Source: Sulfurovum sp. | Lineage (GTDB): Bacteria > Campylobacterota > Campylobacteria > Campylobacterales > Sulfurovaceae | Direction: 5' to 3' | Length of the DNA stretch: 64,000 bases | NCBI GenBank assembly: GCA_030949725.1 | Contig: JAUZSE010000021.1 | Location: 1-64,000 of the forward strand | Part shown: one piece after another, positions 1 through 10,588 of the stretch | How positions within the stretch are numbered: position 1 is the first letter of the stretch | Layout of the letters: each line of letters begins with the position of its first letter | Notes under the pieces: generated by a model | Told to the model about the DNA's origin: nothing | Databases searched by the model: none | What the model saw: only the letters and a program-made list of their open reading frames with translations | Program-made: the position numbers and the translations under genes

Positions 1-713
1 TGAGGTACATTTTTAAGTGTCTTTTTAAGTCTTACAAGCTCTTCATTCTCTTTTTCGATAGCAACGATTCTACCTTTAGTCTCTTCAGCTACAAATGCAG
101 GATCAAAGTCTTTATAAGAAAGTGTACTAGGTGCCATAGCAGCAGCATGCATAGATACTTCTTTAAGTACAGATGTCATAGCTTCCGCTGTAGCAGCGCA
201 GTCACATTTGGCTTCGATAATCACAGCATTTTGACCATTGGAGTGAAGATATCCACTTACTGCGGTGTTCTCATCAGCATCAATAAGTGCTGATCTTCTT
301 ACCACAAGTTTTTCACCAATGGTTGCAGTCTTTTGAGAGATATATTCCGCAAAAGGTGCACCGTTGATAGTGGATGCATTGATAGCTTCAGCATCAGCAA
401 TACTGTTATCAAATGTATGATTGACAACATCTGCCATAACAGCTAAAAATTTATCGTTTTGAGCAACAAAGTCAGTTTGAGAGTTAATCTCAACGATCAC
501 TGCTTTTTTACCTTCAACTTTAACACCAATTGCACCTTCAGCAGCTACTTTACCAGCTTTTTTAGCCGCAGCACCCATACCTTGATCACGTAACCATGCT
601 ACAGCACCGTCCATGTCTCCATCAGATGCAACAAGAGCCTTTTTACAGTCCATCATCCCTGCTTCAGTCATTTCTCTAAGTTTTTTAATATCTTTTGGTC
701 CAAAGTTTGCCAC
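1..713 (-). CDS. tsf: Translation elongation factor Ts (3' end missing)
   Basis: EF-Ts is the guanine-nucleotide exchange factor that recycles EF-Tu in the cytoplasm. The gene is not in the ORF track because it starts with GTG. My translation begins MANFGPKDIKKLREMTEAG and continues with the UBA-like N-terminal domain (GMMDCKKAL, WLRDQGMGAAAKKAG) and the diagnostic TDFVAQND motif of the core domain. It continues to the window edge without a stop, so the C-terminus is missing. The GTG start lies 2 nt after the rpsB stop, the normal rpsB-tsf arrangement, so the two are cotranscribed. Identity is very secure; only the total length is unknown. Confidence 0.97.
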   Translation of the reverse strand, partial: MANFGPKDIKKLREMTEAGMMDCKKALVASDGDMDGAVAWLRDQGMGAAAKKAGKVAAEGAIGVKVEGKKAVIVEINSQTDFVAQNDKFLAVMADVVNHTFDNSIADAEAINASTINGAPFAEYISQKTATIGEKLVVRRSALIDADENTAVSGYLHSNGQNAVIIEAKCDCAATAEAMTSVLKEVSMHAAAMAPSTLSYKDFDPAFVAEETKGRIVAIEKENEELVRLKKTLKNVP

Positions 714-715
714 GA

Positions 716-1597
716 TTACCCCTCCGCCAATTCTTTAGCATCACCTTTAGTCTCAGTTTCAGTTTCTGCTTCTACCTTAGGTTCTGTTTTTTCTTCTACA
801 AGTTTTGCAACTTCAGCTTTGGTTGCTGGTGCTGCTGCTTCTTCAGCCGCTGCTTCAGCCATCACTGATTCCATTTCACCTGCAGATACTTCTTCTGCAT
901 TTTCTCCGTTAGCTTCTGCATAAGCAGCTTTACCTTCGATGATTGCTTCGGCCATTTCTTTACAGAAAAGGTTGATTGATCTGATAGCATCATCATTTCC
1001 TGGGATTGGGTAATCAATTACATCTGGATCACAGTTAGTGTCAAGTGGTGCGATAACTTTCATACCCATTCTTCTTGCTTCTTTAACGGCAATATGCTCT
1101 TTAACAGCATCAATAACAAAAACCATATCTGGAAGTTTTTTCATGTGTCTGAAACCCTCCAAGTATGAAGATAGTTTCGCTTTTTTTCTTAAAAGCATTA
1201 ATGCTTCTTTTTTAGTCAACATATCAAGCTGACCATTTTCTTCCATTTGCTCGATAATTTCGAGTTTTCTGATAGATTTTTTCATTGTTGGGTAGTTGGT
1301 AAGCATTCCACCTAACCATCTAGTAGCAACATAAGGCATACCACATCTCTCAGCATGCTCTTTTACGGCATTTCTAGCTTGTTTTTTAGTCCCTACAAAA
1401 AGAACTGTTTGTCCCTCAGCAGCTGCATCTCTTACTACATTGTAAGTATATTTGAAGTATCTAAGTGTTTTTTGAAGGTCAATAATATAAATATTTTTTC
1501 TAGCACCGAAAATAAATTTCTTCATTTTTGGATTCCATCTTCTTGTTTGATGTCCGAAGTGTACACCACATTCGAGTAAGTCTTTCATTGTTACCAT
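716..1597 (-). CDS. rpsB: 30S ribosomal protein S2
   Basis: S2 is a late-assembling protein of the small ribosomal subunit. The 293-residue protein opens with [20 protein letters not shown], the family signature, and carries [10 protein letters not shown] and the [10 protein letters not shown] segment. The last 70 residues are an Ala/Glu-rich acidic tail with low complexity ([16 protein letters not shown]), longer than the E. coli protein and probably disordered. An AAGGAG ribosome-binding site sits just before the ATG. It is followed after 2 nt by tsf, forming the standard operon. Nothing suggests transfer or damage. Confidence 0.98.
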   Translation of the reverse strand: MVTMKDLLECGVHFGHQTRRWNPKMKKFIFGARKNIYIIDLQKTLRYFKYTYNVVRDAAAEGQTVLFVGTKKQARNAVKEHAERCGMPYVATRWLGGMLTNYPTMKKSIRKLEIIEQMEENGQLDMLTKKEALMLLRKKAKLSSYLEGFRHMKKLPDMVFVIDAVKEHIAVKEARRMGMKVIAPLDTNCDPDVIDYPIPGNDDAIRSINLFCKEMAEAIIEGKAAYAEANGENAEEVSAGEMESVMAEAAAEEAAAPATKAEVAKLVEEKTEPKVEAETETETKGDAKELAEG

Positions 1598-1743
1598 TTT
1601 GTCTCCTTGACATAAATTATTGTTAAATTAGAAGCCAATGCTTCGCTAGGTTTAGTCCACTGTAGTCATCAACACAAAAAGTGCAACCGTTCAAGGAATA
1701 ACCACATGAGTATTTCCAAATTCCAAGTAGAATAAGGAACGAA

Positions 1744-1749
1744 ATTATA
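1744..1749 (-). promoter_or_regulatory. Probable -10 box of the rpsB-tsf promoter
   Basis: On the minus strand the sequence reads GCTATAATTTC, a perfect TATAAT about 150 nt before the rpsB ATG. The roughly 140-nt leader between it and the gene is long, as expected for an rpsB leader that may bind S2 for autoregulation. I see no strong -35 box, which is usual for Campylobacterota sigma-70 promoters. The rest of the 1598-1803 gap holds no gene. Confidence 0.45.
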
Positions 1750-1803
1750 GCGAAATAGGTTTAAATTTGAAGTATTTTGTATTGATTCGTCTATTGAAAT
1801 AAT

Positions 1804-4800
1804 TTACTTTTTCATTACAACCCTACACAAGGGATGTTTTAACTCTTTTTTATTTTGTTCATCATACCAAACAACAACATATTCTATTAAAATACTATCA
1901 AAACTAAAACCATCTTGTAATTTTTTATTTATAATTTCTTGAAATTTATTTGATACAACTGCTATTGGTTTATGTTTATAGACGATACATAAGTTATTAA
2001 AGTTTTTTACTTCATTAAATTTAACTTCAATACCTGCAACAACATTACTTTTTTTTCCAAACTTTTCATAATCAAAACCCAAAGATATATCTTTTAAATT
2101 CATAATATGCGTAAAAAGCCTACCACTGCCAGAATAAGTAAATTTATCTGTATAGTATCGTACATACTCTTTTTGTTTATATTTATACGCTCCTAACGTA
2201 AATATATTTAATTCACTCTTTGCTCTTGTCATTCCAACATAGTATAGTCTTAAATTTACTTCACTGTTTTTTTGTTTTATATTGTTTAACAAAAATACCT
2301 TATCAAACTCCATACCTTTAGATTTATGTATTGTAGAGAGTACTATTCCTTTACCAAAGTTTTTAAAATCCTCTAGTTTTATCTCATCTAAATATGCTTT
2401 CCATTCAGATTTATAATATGCATCACTTTCACACATAAAAGCATCTATTATTTTATATAATAATGCCAATTTAGATGAATTTTTATATTTTTTTTTCTAT
2501 AATCTCTAATGATTGCTCAAAATAACTCTCTTTATACTGAGTTTCATCTTCCATGATACAGCTATTTAATAACTTATTAAACTCATAAAGCTCAATGATA
2601 TTTTTGAGTTTGAAGTTTTCTCTGTCTATTATAAATTTTGCATCTATTCCATTCTCTTGCAAGAGTGAATATATCTGCATTATCTCTTCATTGGTATATG
2701 CAAGGATTGCTATATCTTTTGTATCTTTGTACTGTTTTACAAGCTCCACCACTGGTTGAGCTAAATCCATACTATTTTCACAACTATAAATATTTACAAG
2801 ACCCTCTTTTTTTGGAGGCAGAATATAATTCACTCTCTTTATACTTATTTGGAATGTATTGCCTAAATTCATTTGCGTACTGTACTATATTTTTATCACT
2901 TCTAAAATTACACAAAAGTTCATACTTTTTAAATGACTTTTCATCTTCATCCTTAGAAAACGCATCTTCAAACCTCTTTATAAATTCAACATTTGCCCCT
3001 GCAAAGTCCATGATACATTGGTCATCATCGCCTACAGCTATAATCCGTATATCACTACTATTTGCCTCATAGATAGCTTTTATAAATGCAAAACTATCTT
3101 CATTTATATCTTGATATTCATCTAGTACTAAAACTGCTATATGTGGTAATTTTATATCTCCATTTACTATCTGTTTGCTAGCCTCACCTATAGAATTATT
3201 TAGAATACTTTTATCATCTTTACTCTCTCTAGCTATAAGTTTAAGAGCATAGGAGTGAAATGTCTGTATCTCTACATCGTAAGAGAGTGAGCCTATGAGG
3301 GCATTTAGCCTACTCTTAAACTCCCACTTGGCACTCTTTGAAAAGGTAAGCATCATAAATTGTTCAGGTTTGACATCTTCTGTCAATATAATTGAGGCTA
3401 TTTTATGTACAAGTACTTTAGTCTTGCCACTTCCTGGACCTGCTAGTATCATCATAGCTTTTGTAGTTTTGTCTTCTATGATTTGTTTTTGTTCATCTGA
3501 CATCTCTTTGTAGATTTTATCAAACCTCTTTTGAGTGATAGGTCTTGCTATTTTCTCCTTTACAAGTTCGTATCTTTTTATAAATTTCTTATAATCAAGG
3601 GTAAAATAATCTTTTAAAAATTTCATAGCATCACTGTGGCTATGTTTCAACCTAGAAGCGTACTCTCCCATAATATGAATAGACTCTACCTTTGTTTTAT
3701 AGTATGGTTCTAATCTTGCTTTATACTCTGTGTATTTTCTTTTAGAAGCCAATTTATCATTTTTATAAATACTCATAGGAGAGTAGCTAATAAATCTACC
3801 ATTTAGTAGTTCAACTATTTTTAGATTGTGTAGATATAATAACGTTCTATCTATCTCTTTAAGTGTATATTTTTTATCTAAATAATCTTTTAAAGCTTTG
3901 AGAGAAAATTCTATTTTAGCTTTTTCATTAGAGGTTAATTTGCTTTTCAAATAGTCTATAAGTTTATTGGAAATATCATGATTTTTAGTGAGGCTATTTT
4001 TTACACTATCTACATCTTTAAATTCAAAAAACCATATATCTTTCTCTCTATTTATTCTTTTAAAAACAAAGTTTACTTTATCTCTCCAACTCTTTACAAA
4101 TTGTTTTATAAGCTCTGTCTCATTTTTATTTATAACTTTACTATTGTGTAGATATTCATTTATCTCTCTTATGCTCACAGTCTTTTCTCTTAGACTAGAT
4201 AGATAGTCAAATATCATAAGCTCAATATCTTGCAACTTCTTAAACTTACCCATAACCACTTTTGAAGCCTCTAAAGATAAATCTTTTTCATTACCTAATA
4301 TATCCATCTCTTTGAGCTGATTAATGCATAAGGCTATCTCATATTTTGGGTAGCCAAGTAAATACGCTAACTCATCTACCTGTATAGCTTTTGTTTTACC
4401 TTTACCTATAACTATTTGAAGAATCCTCGAAAATCTCTCTTTCTCTTCCTCTGTATATTTAGAATTTTTTAAATTTTGATGTAGTTTTGTTATAGCGTCA
4501 GAAGCGATTGAGTCAGCAAAAAAACTCACCTTATTTCGTTTTCTACTTATATAGCCTTCTCTTTGTAATTCCAAAAGTGCTGTTTTTACTTTAGTCGCAT
4601 AGTCAAAAGATGTATCTTCCACATCCCACCCTGCATCTTTTGCTAACTCAAAGGCTGTTTTATACACTTCTTTACTTTTGTAACTCTTGATTACTCTAAA
4701 TATGGAGTTTATTTCACTTGCTGTAAGTTTAGAACGATTAAGTGTTGCAAAGTGTTTATCTAAGTCATCTTCATCAAAAAGTATAGGGCAGTAGGCTTCT

Positions 4801-6593
4801 AAATCTTGATCTCTAGCCCCACGACCTGCTTCTTGTGCATAGCTCTCTAAAGAGTCAGATACTTCATAATGAATTACATTTTTAATGTTTGGTTTATCTA
4901 CTCCCATACCAAATGCTGTCGTTGCTACTATTATCTCTATGTCATTATTTATATAGCCTTTGAGTATGCCCATCTTCTCTTGAGACTCTATTTTAGAATG
5001 AAAAGATTTTACACTTCTTCCCGTGTCAAGTGCCAACTGTTCTGCTACTTTATCACACTCTTTTGTAGAGGATGGAATATATACAAGTGAAGCTCCATCA
5101 TTTTCATTTAGTATTTTTAAAAGCTTAGTATATTTTCCTTTTTTATCAGATACTATGGCATTGTAATTTAAGTTTTTCTCTCTGGTGTAGCTAAGTATTT
5201 ATCCAACTTAATGTTTAAGCCATCTAAAAATAATTTTCTATATCTTCTATAACACTAGGTTTTGCTGTAGCTGTAAAACAAGAGATAGGTATATGCTCTT
5301 GAAAACTCTTTTTTCACATAACTCTTTGATATAGTCACAGATATAGTAATAATCTTGCCTAAAATCATTTCCCCATGTCGAGAGACAGTGAGCTTCATCT
5401 ATAATAAACCTCTCAATAAATCTATTTTTGAGTATGTTAAATATCATATTAGAGCGAAGTGATTCAGGGGCTATATAGAGTATATCTGCTTCTCCATTTC
5501 TTACCTGTTCTACTGCTTCAGCTCTTTGTGATGGGTTCATAAATCCACTAATGGCAACTGCCTTGTAGTTTGCTACATTAGCATTAAAGTTTGTAATGTG
5601 GTCTTCTATAAGTGCCTGAAGAGGAGATATAACAACAGTGAGTCCTTTATATACCGATGCTTTTATGATAGCAGGTAACCAAAAGGTAAATGTTTTACCT
5701 CCACCCGTTGGTAAAATACATAAAAGGATTCATCCCTAAGCGATGCCTCTACTATTTCTCTTTGCGAAAGTGTAGGTGCATCAAGTACCGATGCGTTTAA
5801 TCTCTCAAATGTTCTAAAATCACCAAAACCAAAAGTTTCTTTAGCAAAAGAGTTTAGGTTTTTACTGGCTATATCTATATCAAAACATAACTTTTTTTGA
5901 ATTTCTACAATATTTGGATAGTCATAAAGTATCTTAGGAGGATGAGACTTCACCTCACTATAAGGAGTCCAAATAGAGATGACATAGGCTAACTCTATAG
6001 CAGTATTTTCTATCGCTTCACTCAAATAGTCTAGATTAATAATTTTACTACCATAATTATTTATGATTAATTTTTCAATGCTACCTTATTTAAAGAAAGA
6101 AAGGTATCTTTTCTATACTCAAAAAACCCAATAAAATATTTATTCTCTTTCAAAAGGTTATAAAATATCGTTTTTGTATCATCTTCTAAAGCATTAAACT
6201 TCTCTTCTATTTTTCAAATAAATCTCGTGTAAGTTCAGAATCTTTTACAGGATTATTTTTGAAATTATCTTCATCTTTATAATTCTTAGGAAGCTTATGT
6301 AATGTTTTTTCATTTAAAAGCAGTAGAGATAAAGGCAGAGTATCTATGATATGATACTTTTTTGCAACTAGATAAAAAGAGGTAGATTTAATAATTTCCA
6401 TATCAAAATCTATAAAGTTATGTCCTCCTATAAATCCTGAAGAATGTCGTATTAAAAAACTAGATGCTTTATCTACAGAGGTGGTTTGCAAATTTCTATC
6501 TTTGTAGACTAAACCTATCTCATTTATTTTTTTAGTTTTTTCATCAACCTCTGTATCACAGTAGATTATCTCTGATGAATCAAAAAAATTCAT
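1804..6593 (-). pseudogene. Exonuclease-RecQ-UvrD fusion helicase, frameshifted
   Basis: Five ORFs of the track form one gene of about 1597 codons once eight homopolymer indels are corrected. These lie near 6210, 6071, 5722, 5309, 5226 and 5173 (one base missing each) and near 2807 and 2488 (one extra each). Domain order: N-terminal DEDD-type exonuclease (IIYCDTEVD, FIGGHNFIDFD); RecQ-family SF2 helicase with TGGGKT, IIDEAHCLSTWG, a TATAK motif and SYAQEAGRGARD; then a UvrD-type SF1 helicase with AGPGSGKT, LVLDEYQDINE, GDDDQCIMDFAG, LSTIHKSKGMEFD and LYYVGMTRAK. Large RecQ-UvrD fusions are known in bacteria, with presumed DNA repair or recombination roles. No in-frame stops remain after correction, so decay is either very recent or an assembly artefact. 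The start is uncertain because the frame stays open upstream into bcp. Confidence 0.85.
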
Positions 6594-6650
6594 ATATACC
6601 CTTCAACTGCCAAATTTTCTGCTAAATACACGTATATCTCTTTCGCTTCT

Positions 6651-7130
6651 TCAAATATTATTTTCCTCTTGTAAGCCTTCCAATCTATCCTTCACAATAG
6701 AAGCATGCTCTTTAACCCTCACCTTTGTCCATACCGCAGCGATCTCACCCTCAGGATTGATGATAAACGTTGAACGTACCACCCCCATATATTCTTTACC
6801 CATAAACTTTTTGAGTTGCCAAATACCAAAGAGGTTACAAAGTTCTTTCTCTTCATCTGCTAGCAACGTGATTTTGAGTGCTTTCTTTTCTATGAAGTTT
6901 CTATGCTTTTTAGCAGAATCTGGACTCACTCCCAAAATGATCGCATTGAGTCCATCGAAGGCAGGAAGTGCTGCTGTGAAATCACATGCTTGGGTCGTAC
7001 ACCCTGGTGTATTGTCTTTTGGGTAAAAGTAAAGTACTGCCCATCTGCCTTTTATATCTCTAAAACATATCTCTTCATCGTCTTGGTTGGGTAGACAAAA
7101 GTCTGGTACTGCATCACCTATAGTTAACAT
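6651..7130 (-). CDS. bcp: Thioredoxin-dependent peroxiredoxin, Bcp/PrxQ type
   Basis: Bcp reduces hydrogen and organic peroxides in the cytoplasm with electrons from thioredoxin. I chose the internal start MLTIGDAVPDF (159 residues) because AAGGAT precedes it at good spacing. The extra 33 residues of the track ORF are not peroxiredoxin-like and overlap the divergent gene at 7171. The catalytic centre NTPGCTTQACDF has the peroxidatic Cys at about 44 and a resolving Cys five residues later, as in the atypical 2-Cys PrxQ group. Length is normal. The helicase gene lies directly downstream on the same strand. Confidence 0.95.
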   Translation of the reverse strand: MLTIGDAVPDFCLPNQDDEEICFRDIKGRWAVLYFYPKDNTPGCTTQACDFTAALPAFDGLNAIILGVSPDSAKKHRNFIEKKALKITLLADEEKELCNLFGIWQLKKFMGKEYMGVVRSTFIINPEGEIAAVWTKVRVKEHASIVKDRLEGLQEENNI

Positions 7131-7170
7131 AAAGTATCCTTTATTATTTCTTTTTGGGTAGTATAACAGA

Positions 7171-7386
7171 ATGAATGAAAAACATAACCCCAGCAAAGAA
7201 GAATTACTCGCAGATATTGAAGAACTCATAGCCTATGGGAGAACTGAACCCACCATAAACCCTGCTCTCTTGGCTTACCTCGAAATAGATGACCTCATCA
7301 ACACTAAAAAAAAGCTACTAGAAAGAGTAGGTAAACTAAGTGATGAAGACAAAGTCTGGTTGGAGGGGTTTACTATTTATCCCTGA
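7171..7386 (+). CDS. Small conserved-looking protein of unknown function
   Basis: A 71-residue, charged, probably helical protein (SKEELLADIEELIAYG, EIDDLINTKKKLLERVG) with no signal peptide or membrane segment. It is divergent from bcp, sharing the 40-nt promoter gap, and its last bases overlap the convergent gtrA-like gene. I do not recognise a family. The amphipathic heptad-like pattern, clean start and lack of any competing gene support a real coding region, but no function can be given. Confidence 0.6.
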   Translation: MNEKHNPSKEELLADIEELIAYGRTEPTINPALLAYLEIDDLINTKKKLLERVGKLSDEDKVWLEGFTIYP

Positions 7387-7765
7387 AAACTAGTAACTTT
7401 GCAAGCACAAAAGAACTTAGTGTATATACTATAGCAGAGAGAAGCTGTGCTAGATAGGGATTTACAAAACTAAGGAGCCATTGCAGGGTTATAAAGTTTA
7501 GTAGATATGCTATCAACAATACCGCAAAAAACTTGAGTGCCTGTGTTTTCGAGTCTGTGGTGGATTTGAAAGTATACTTTTTGTTGAGATGGTACGAAAG
7601 TACTGCACCTATAGCATACCCTATAGCATTGCTTATCGTTGCACTCACACCAGAGAACATAAGCAGAAAAATGATAGAAAACCCTACTATAGTATTGGCA
7701 ATACCTACGATGTTATAGGTGACAAACTGCACAAGTGTAGTTGGGTATATACTTTTTTTTGGCAC
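7373..7765 (-). CDS. GtrA-family membrane protein (lipid-linked sugar flippase type)
   Basis: GtrA-like proteins are small four-helix membrane proteins thought to move polyprenyl-phosphate-linked glucose or similar sugars across the inner membrane. The 130 residues contain four hydrophobic segments and the family pattern FVTYNIVGIANTIVGF near the N-terminus and NKKYTFKS in the middle. The start is GTG, overlapping the TAG stop of the GtrB-like gene by one base (TAGTG), indicating translational coupling. It forms a set with the GtrB-like glycosyltransferase and the PMT-type transferase upstream. Confidence 0.88.
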   Translation of the reverse strand: MPKKSIYPTTLVQFVTYNIVGIANTIVGFSIIFLLMFSGVSATISNAIGYAIGAVLSYHLNKKYTFKSTTDSKTQALKFFAVLLIAYLLNFITLQWLLSFVNPYLAQLLSAIVYTLSSFVLAKLLVFRDK

Positions 7766-8699
7766 TAGATTTCTTTATCTATGATGTAGCGTGGTCGCCC
7801 TTTGCCTTGTTGAAAATTGCGTCCGACATACTCACCTATAATACCTAGTGCCATAACCTGAATACCACCTATAAAGTAGATAGAGATCATAGTAGAAGCC
7901 CAACCTTGTACTGCATTACCAAAAAAGTTTTTCAAAGATAACCCATACGATACCAAATAAAGACAGCACAAAAAGTAGAAACCCTACGATGGTGATGAGA
8001 CGAAGAGGCATCACGGAAAAGAAGCTATACCGTCAAGTGCAAAAAGAATCATCTTCTTAAACGGATACTTTGTCTCTCCTGCAAAACGCTCTGCACGGGT
8101 ATAGTAAAGACTGCAAGAACGAAAACCTAAAAGCGGAACTATACCACGCAAGAAAAGATCTATCTCTGTAAATGCTGCAAGGGCATTGAGTGCCTTCTTA
8201 CTTAAAAGCCTATAATCTGCATGGTTAGGGACAGTCTCTATACCCATAAAGTGTTGAAATTTATAAAAAATGCTGCCGTGCCTCTTTTGAATTTGGTATC
8301 TTTACTTCGGTCTTCTCTCACCCCATACACCACATCATAACCTTCTTTGTATTTCTCTACAAAGCCTTTTAGCACTTGTATGTCATCTTGAAGATCGGCA
8401 TCCATGGAAACCAGTGCATCTGCTGTGTTTTTTAGTTGCATAAGTCCAGCTATGAGTGCATTTTGGTGTCCGAAATTACGTGAAAGTTTGATGCCCTTAA
8501 AAAGTGATGAATTTGCTTTAAATTTCTCTATCAATGCCCAAGTATCATCCTTGCTACCATCATCCACATAACACACAAAACTCTCTTTGTCTATATCCCC
8601 TGAGAGTATCATCTGATCAAGTAAAACCTGTAAGCGTTTCGTTGTTTCGCTCAAGCCCTCTTCTTCATTGTAACATGGTATGACGATGCCTAGTTTCAT
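7765..8699 (-). CDS. GtrB-like polyprenyl-phosphate glycosyltransferase, frameshifted
   Basis: This is a GT2 enzyme that loads a sugar from a nucleotide donor onto undecaprenyl phosphate at the inner face of the membrane. Three track ORFs (8238-8729, 8011-8247, 7765-7971) join into one protein of about 310 residues after three homopolymer corrections near 8266, 8017 and 7926. Visible motifs are LGIVIPCYNEEEGL, CYVDDGSKDDTW, KLSRNFGHQNAL, SMDADLQD and the C-terminal pair of membrane helices ending GIIGEYVGRNF. I start at MKLGIVIPCYN, preceded by AAGGAG, instead of the longer track start. It is coupled to the GtrA-like gene. The breaks are probably sequencing errors. Confidence 0.88.
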
Positions 8700-8745
8700 T
8701 TCTTGGACTCCTTGTTTATATTGTGACATTATACAGAAAAAAAAA

Positions 8746-10521
8746 TCACAACCACCACCAAGGAAACCAAATAAGTGCAGAATCTACATATATTTTTGGT
8801 ACTTCATAGCCACTTAATACAGGATAAAAAGCTAAGAAAAGACCTGCGATTATAGCTAGGTAAAGCACATAAAGTTTACGATATTTGGGGGAAGACTTCA
8901 TCATATCTTTTAGCATATAGACTATGCCCAGCATCATAAACGGTACGGCATAATAAAAGTGGTAAATGAACATCTGTCGTCCTATAAAAATATAAGGCAA
9001 GTATAGTCCCAGAAATGAAAATAAAATAAAAGATGCTTCCAATGTAGCCCGTTTACATACCACGCAAAAAAGATAAAATATAGAAACAATACCTAACCAA
9101 AAAATAGCAGGATTTCCAAAAGCAGTGATAGAGCTAAATAACTTGTCTTGAATCTCCCTGTAGTAGCACATCGGCTTCCAATCCATAGGCCAACTCCACC
9201 AAGGAGAGCCGTAAGGGTGTTCACTAACAACAGCAGAATGATAATTAAACATATTGTACTGATACTCAATAATCTTTTGAAAACTGCCTGTTTGTAGATA
9301 TATATCAAAAAATGAAAGTGCATACACGCTCACAGAAACACCTACATAACTCAATACTCCATAGAGTATAAGTCGATAACCAGAAAAACGCTTCTCTAAA
9401 GGATAACGTGTAATGAGTAAATACAGAGCAATAAATACAAAGCCCAAAGCAGCAAAAACAGCAGACCACTTCACTGCTGAGGCAAGTCCAAAAAAGAGTC
9501 CACTAAGTAAGAGCAGTGAGAGTTTTTGCTTGAGTATAAAACGGTATAAAAAATAATAAGAGATAAATACAAACAGCACGCCAAAGGTGTCTATAAGTCC
9601 TATACGAGCCTGCGTCAGATGCATAAAACTGTACGTCATGACAAATGCTGCCAAAAATGCAAAAAGACGTTTTTTGAAGAGCTGTAAAGCAAAGTAGTAT
9701 GCCATAAAGATCAAAAGTGCCGCAAAAAGTACATTGGTAAAACGCCAACCAAAAGGTGTCATACCAAAGAGTTCAATACCTGGAACAATCAGTAATTTAC
9801 CCAGATAAGGATGTGTCGTTTCATAGACTGGAATATCATGTATCAGTTCATAGGCTGTCCTACTATGATAAATTTCATCAAAAAACATCCCACCAAAGTA
9901 GCTTGTATCTATAGCCATCTCTTGTTCATCATTTAAGTATTTTTTATTTGTGCTAAAAGGTATAGTCTTATCTTTAGACATAAAACGTACCTCATTAAGC
10001 ATCATCTGATTTTTTGTTATACGCAGACGTATTTTGGATGTAGTGACATTTTTATCTATACATTTCCATCGAAAAGAAAAAGGGAAGTTCTTTTTATACT
10101 CATGATATGTTTTCCATTCTTTCCTTTCCAAATATTCTAATGTAAAATTTACATTTTTGTCTATGCCGACGTAATAACATACTTTATCTATGGCTGTGGG
10201 TTTTTCAAAATCAAAAGTAGCAAGAGGTGATGCTTTATGGTGCATAACTTCAAAGTTTTGTGGGGATTCTCTACTTCCCAAACCTAAAAGAGCATAGACC
10301 AAAAAACTTCCAATCAACATGCCCAATAAAGGATAACGAAAAATACGAAGAGACTTTGTGTATCTATAAAAGTTGACTCCCAAAACAAACAGAAGCACAA
10401 TAGCCAACCCTATATAGGCTAGTGTGTTATGTGCATAAATCAACACAAAAAATATTAGGGGCAAGAGTGTGACAGTTTGCATAGAAAGTAATAATTTGTC
10501 TAATTTCATATAAGATCTCAT
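8746..10521 (-). CDS. PMT-family (GT39) membrane glycosyltransferase
   Basis: A 591-residue polytopic membrane protein resembling dolichyl/polyprenyl-phosphate-mannose protein mannosyltransferases, which transfer a lipid-linked sugar to protein Ser/Thr outside the inner membrane. The first periplasmic loop carries FFDEIYHSRTAYELI near residue 215, the acidic motif of the family, followed by THPYLGKLLIVPG. About ten further hydrophobic helices follow and the end is aromatic (LIWFPWWWL). MKLDKLL at 10509 is an alternative start. Immediately downstream are the GtrB- and GtrA-like genes, which could make and flip its lipid-linked donor. Substrate (protein, lipid A or glycan) cannot be told. Confidence 0.85.
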   Translation of the reverse strand: MRSYMKLDKLLLSMQTVTLLPLIFFVLIYAHNTLAYIGLAIVLLFVLGVNFYRYTKSLRIFRYPLLGMLIGSFLVYALLGLGSRESPQNFEVMHHKASPLATFDFEKPTAIDKVCYYVGIDKNVNFTLEYLERKEWKTYHEYKKNFPFSFRWKCIDKNVTTSKIRLRITKNQMMLNEVRFMSKDKTIPFSTNKKYLNDEQEMAIDTSYFGGMFFDEIYHSRTAYELIHDIPVYETTHPYLGKLLIVPGIELFGMTPFGWRFTNVLFAALLIFMAYYFALQLFKKRLFAFLAAFVMTYSFMHLTQARIGLIDTFGVLFVFISYYFLYRFILKQKLSLLLLSGLFFGLASAVKWSAVFAALGFVFIALYLLITRYPLEKRFSGYRLILYGVLSYVGVSVSVYALSFFDIYLQTGSFQKIIEYQYNMFNYHSAVVSEHPYGSPWWSWPMDWKPMCYYREIQDKLFSSITAFGNPAIFWLGIVSIFYLFCVVCKRATLEASFILFSFLGLYLPYIFIGRQMFIYHFYYAVPFMMLGIVYMLKDMMKSSPKYRKLYVLYLAIIAGLFLAFYPVLSGYEVPKIYVDSALIWFPWWWL

Positions 10522-10588
10522 AAAGTAGTGGATTTTGTTTGCGATTATATCATAGATGATAGAAAGTACAAGAACTTTTTAATCCCAC

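Noticed and set aside
1038-1579. Plus-strand ORFs inside rpsB
   Set aside because: They are antisense shadows of a certain ribosomal gene, with no family features or ribosome-binding sites.
2638-5090. Plus-strand ORFs opposite the RecQ-UvrD gene
   Set aside because: Low-complexity, hydrophobic antisense translations without motifs; the minus strand carries clear helicase motifs throughout.
1804-6593. Several separate small helicase or exonuclease genes
   Set aside because: The fragments are consecutive parts of one protein that rejoin at homopolymers with canonical motif order.
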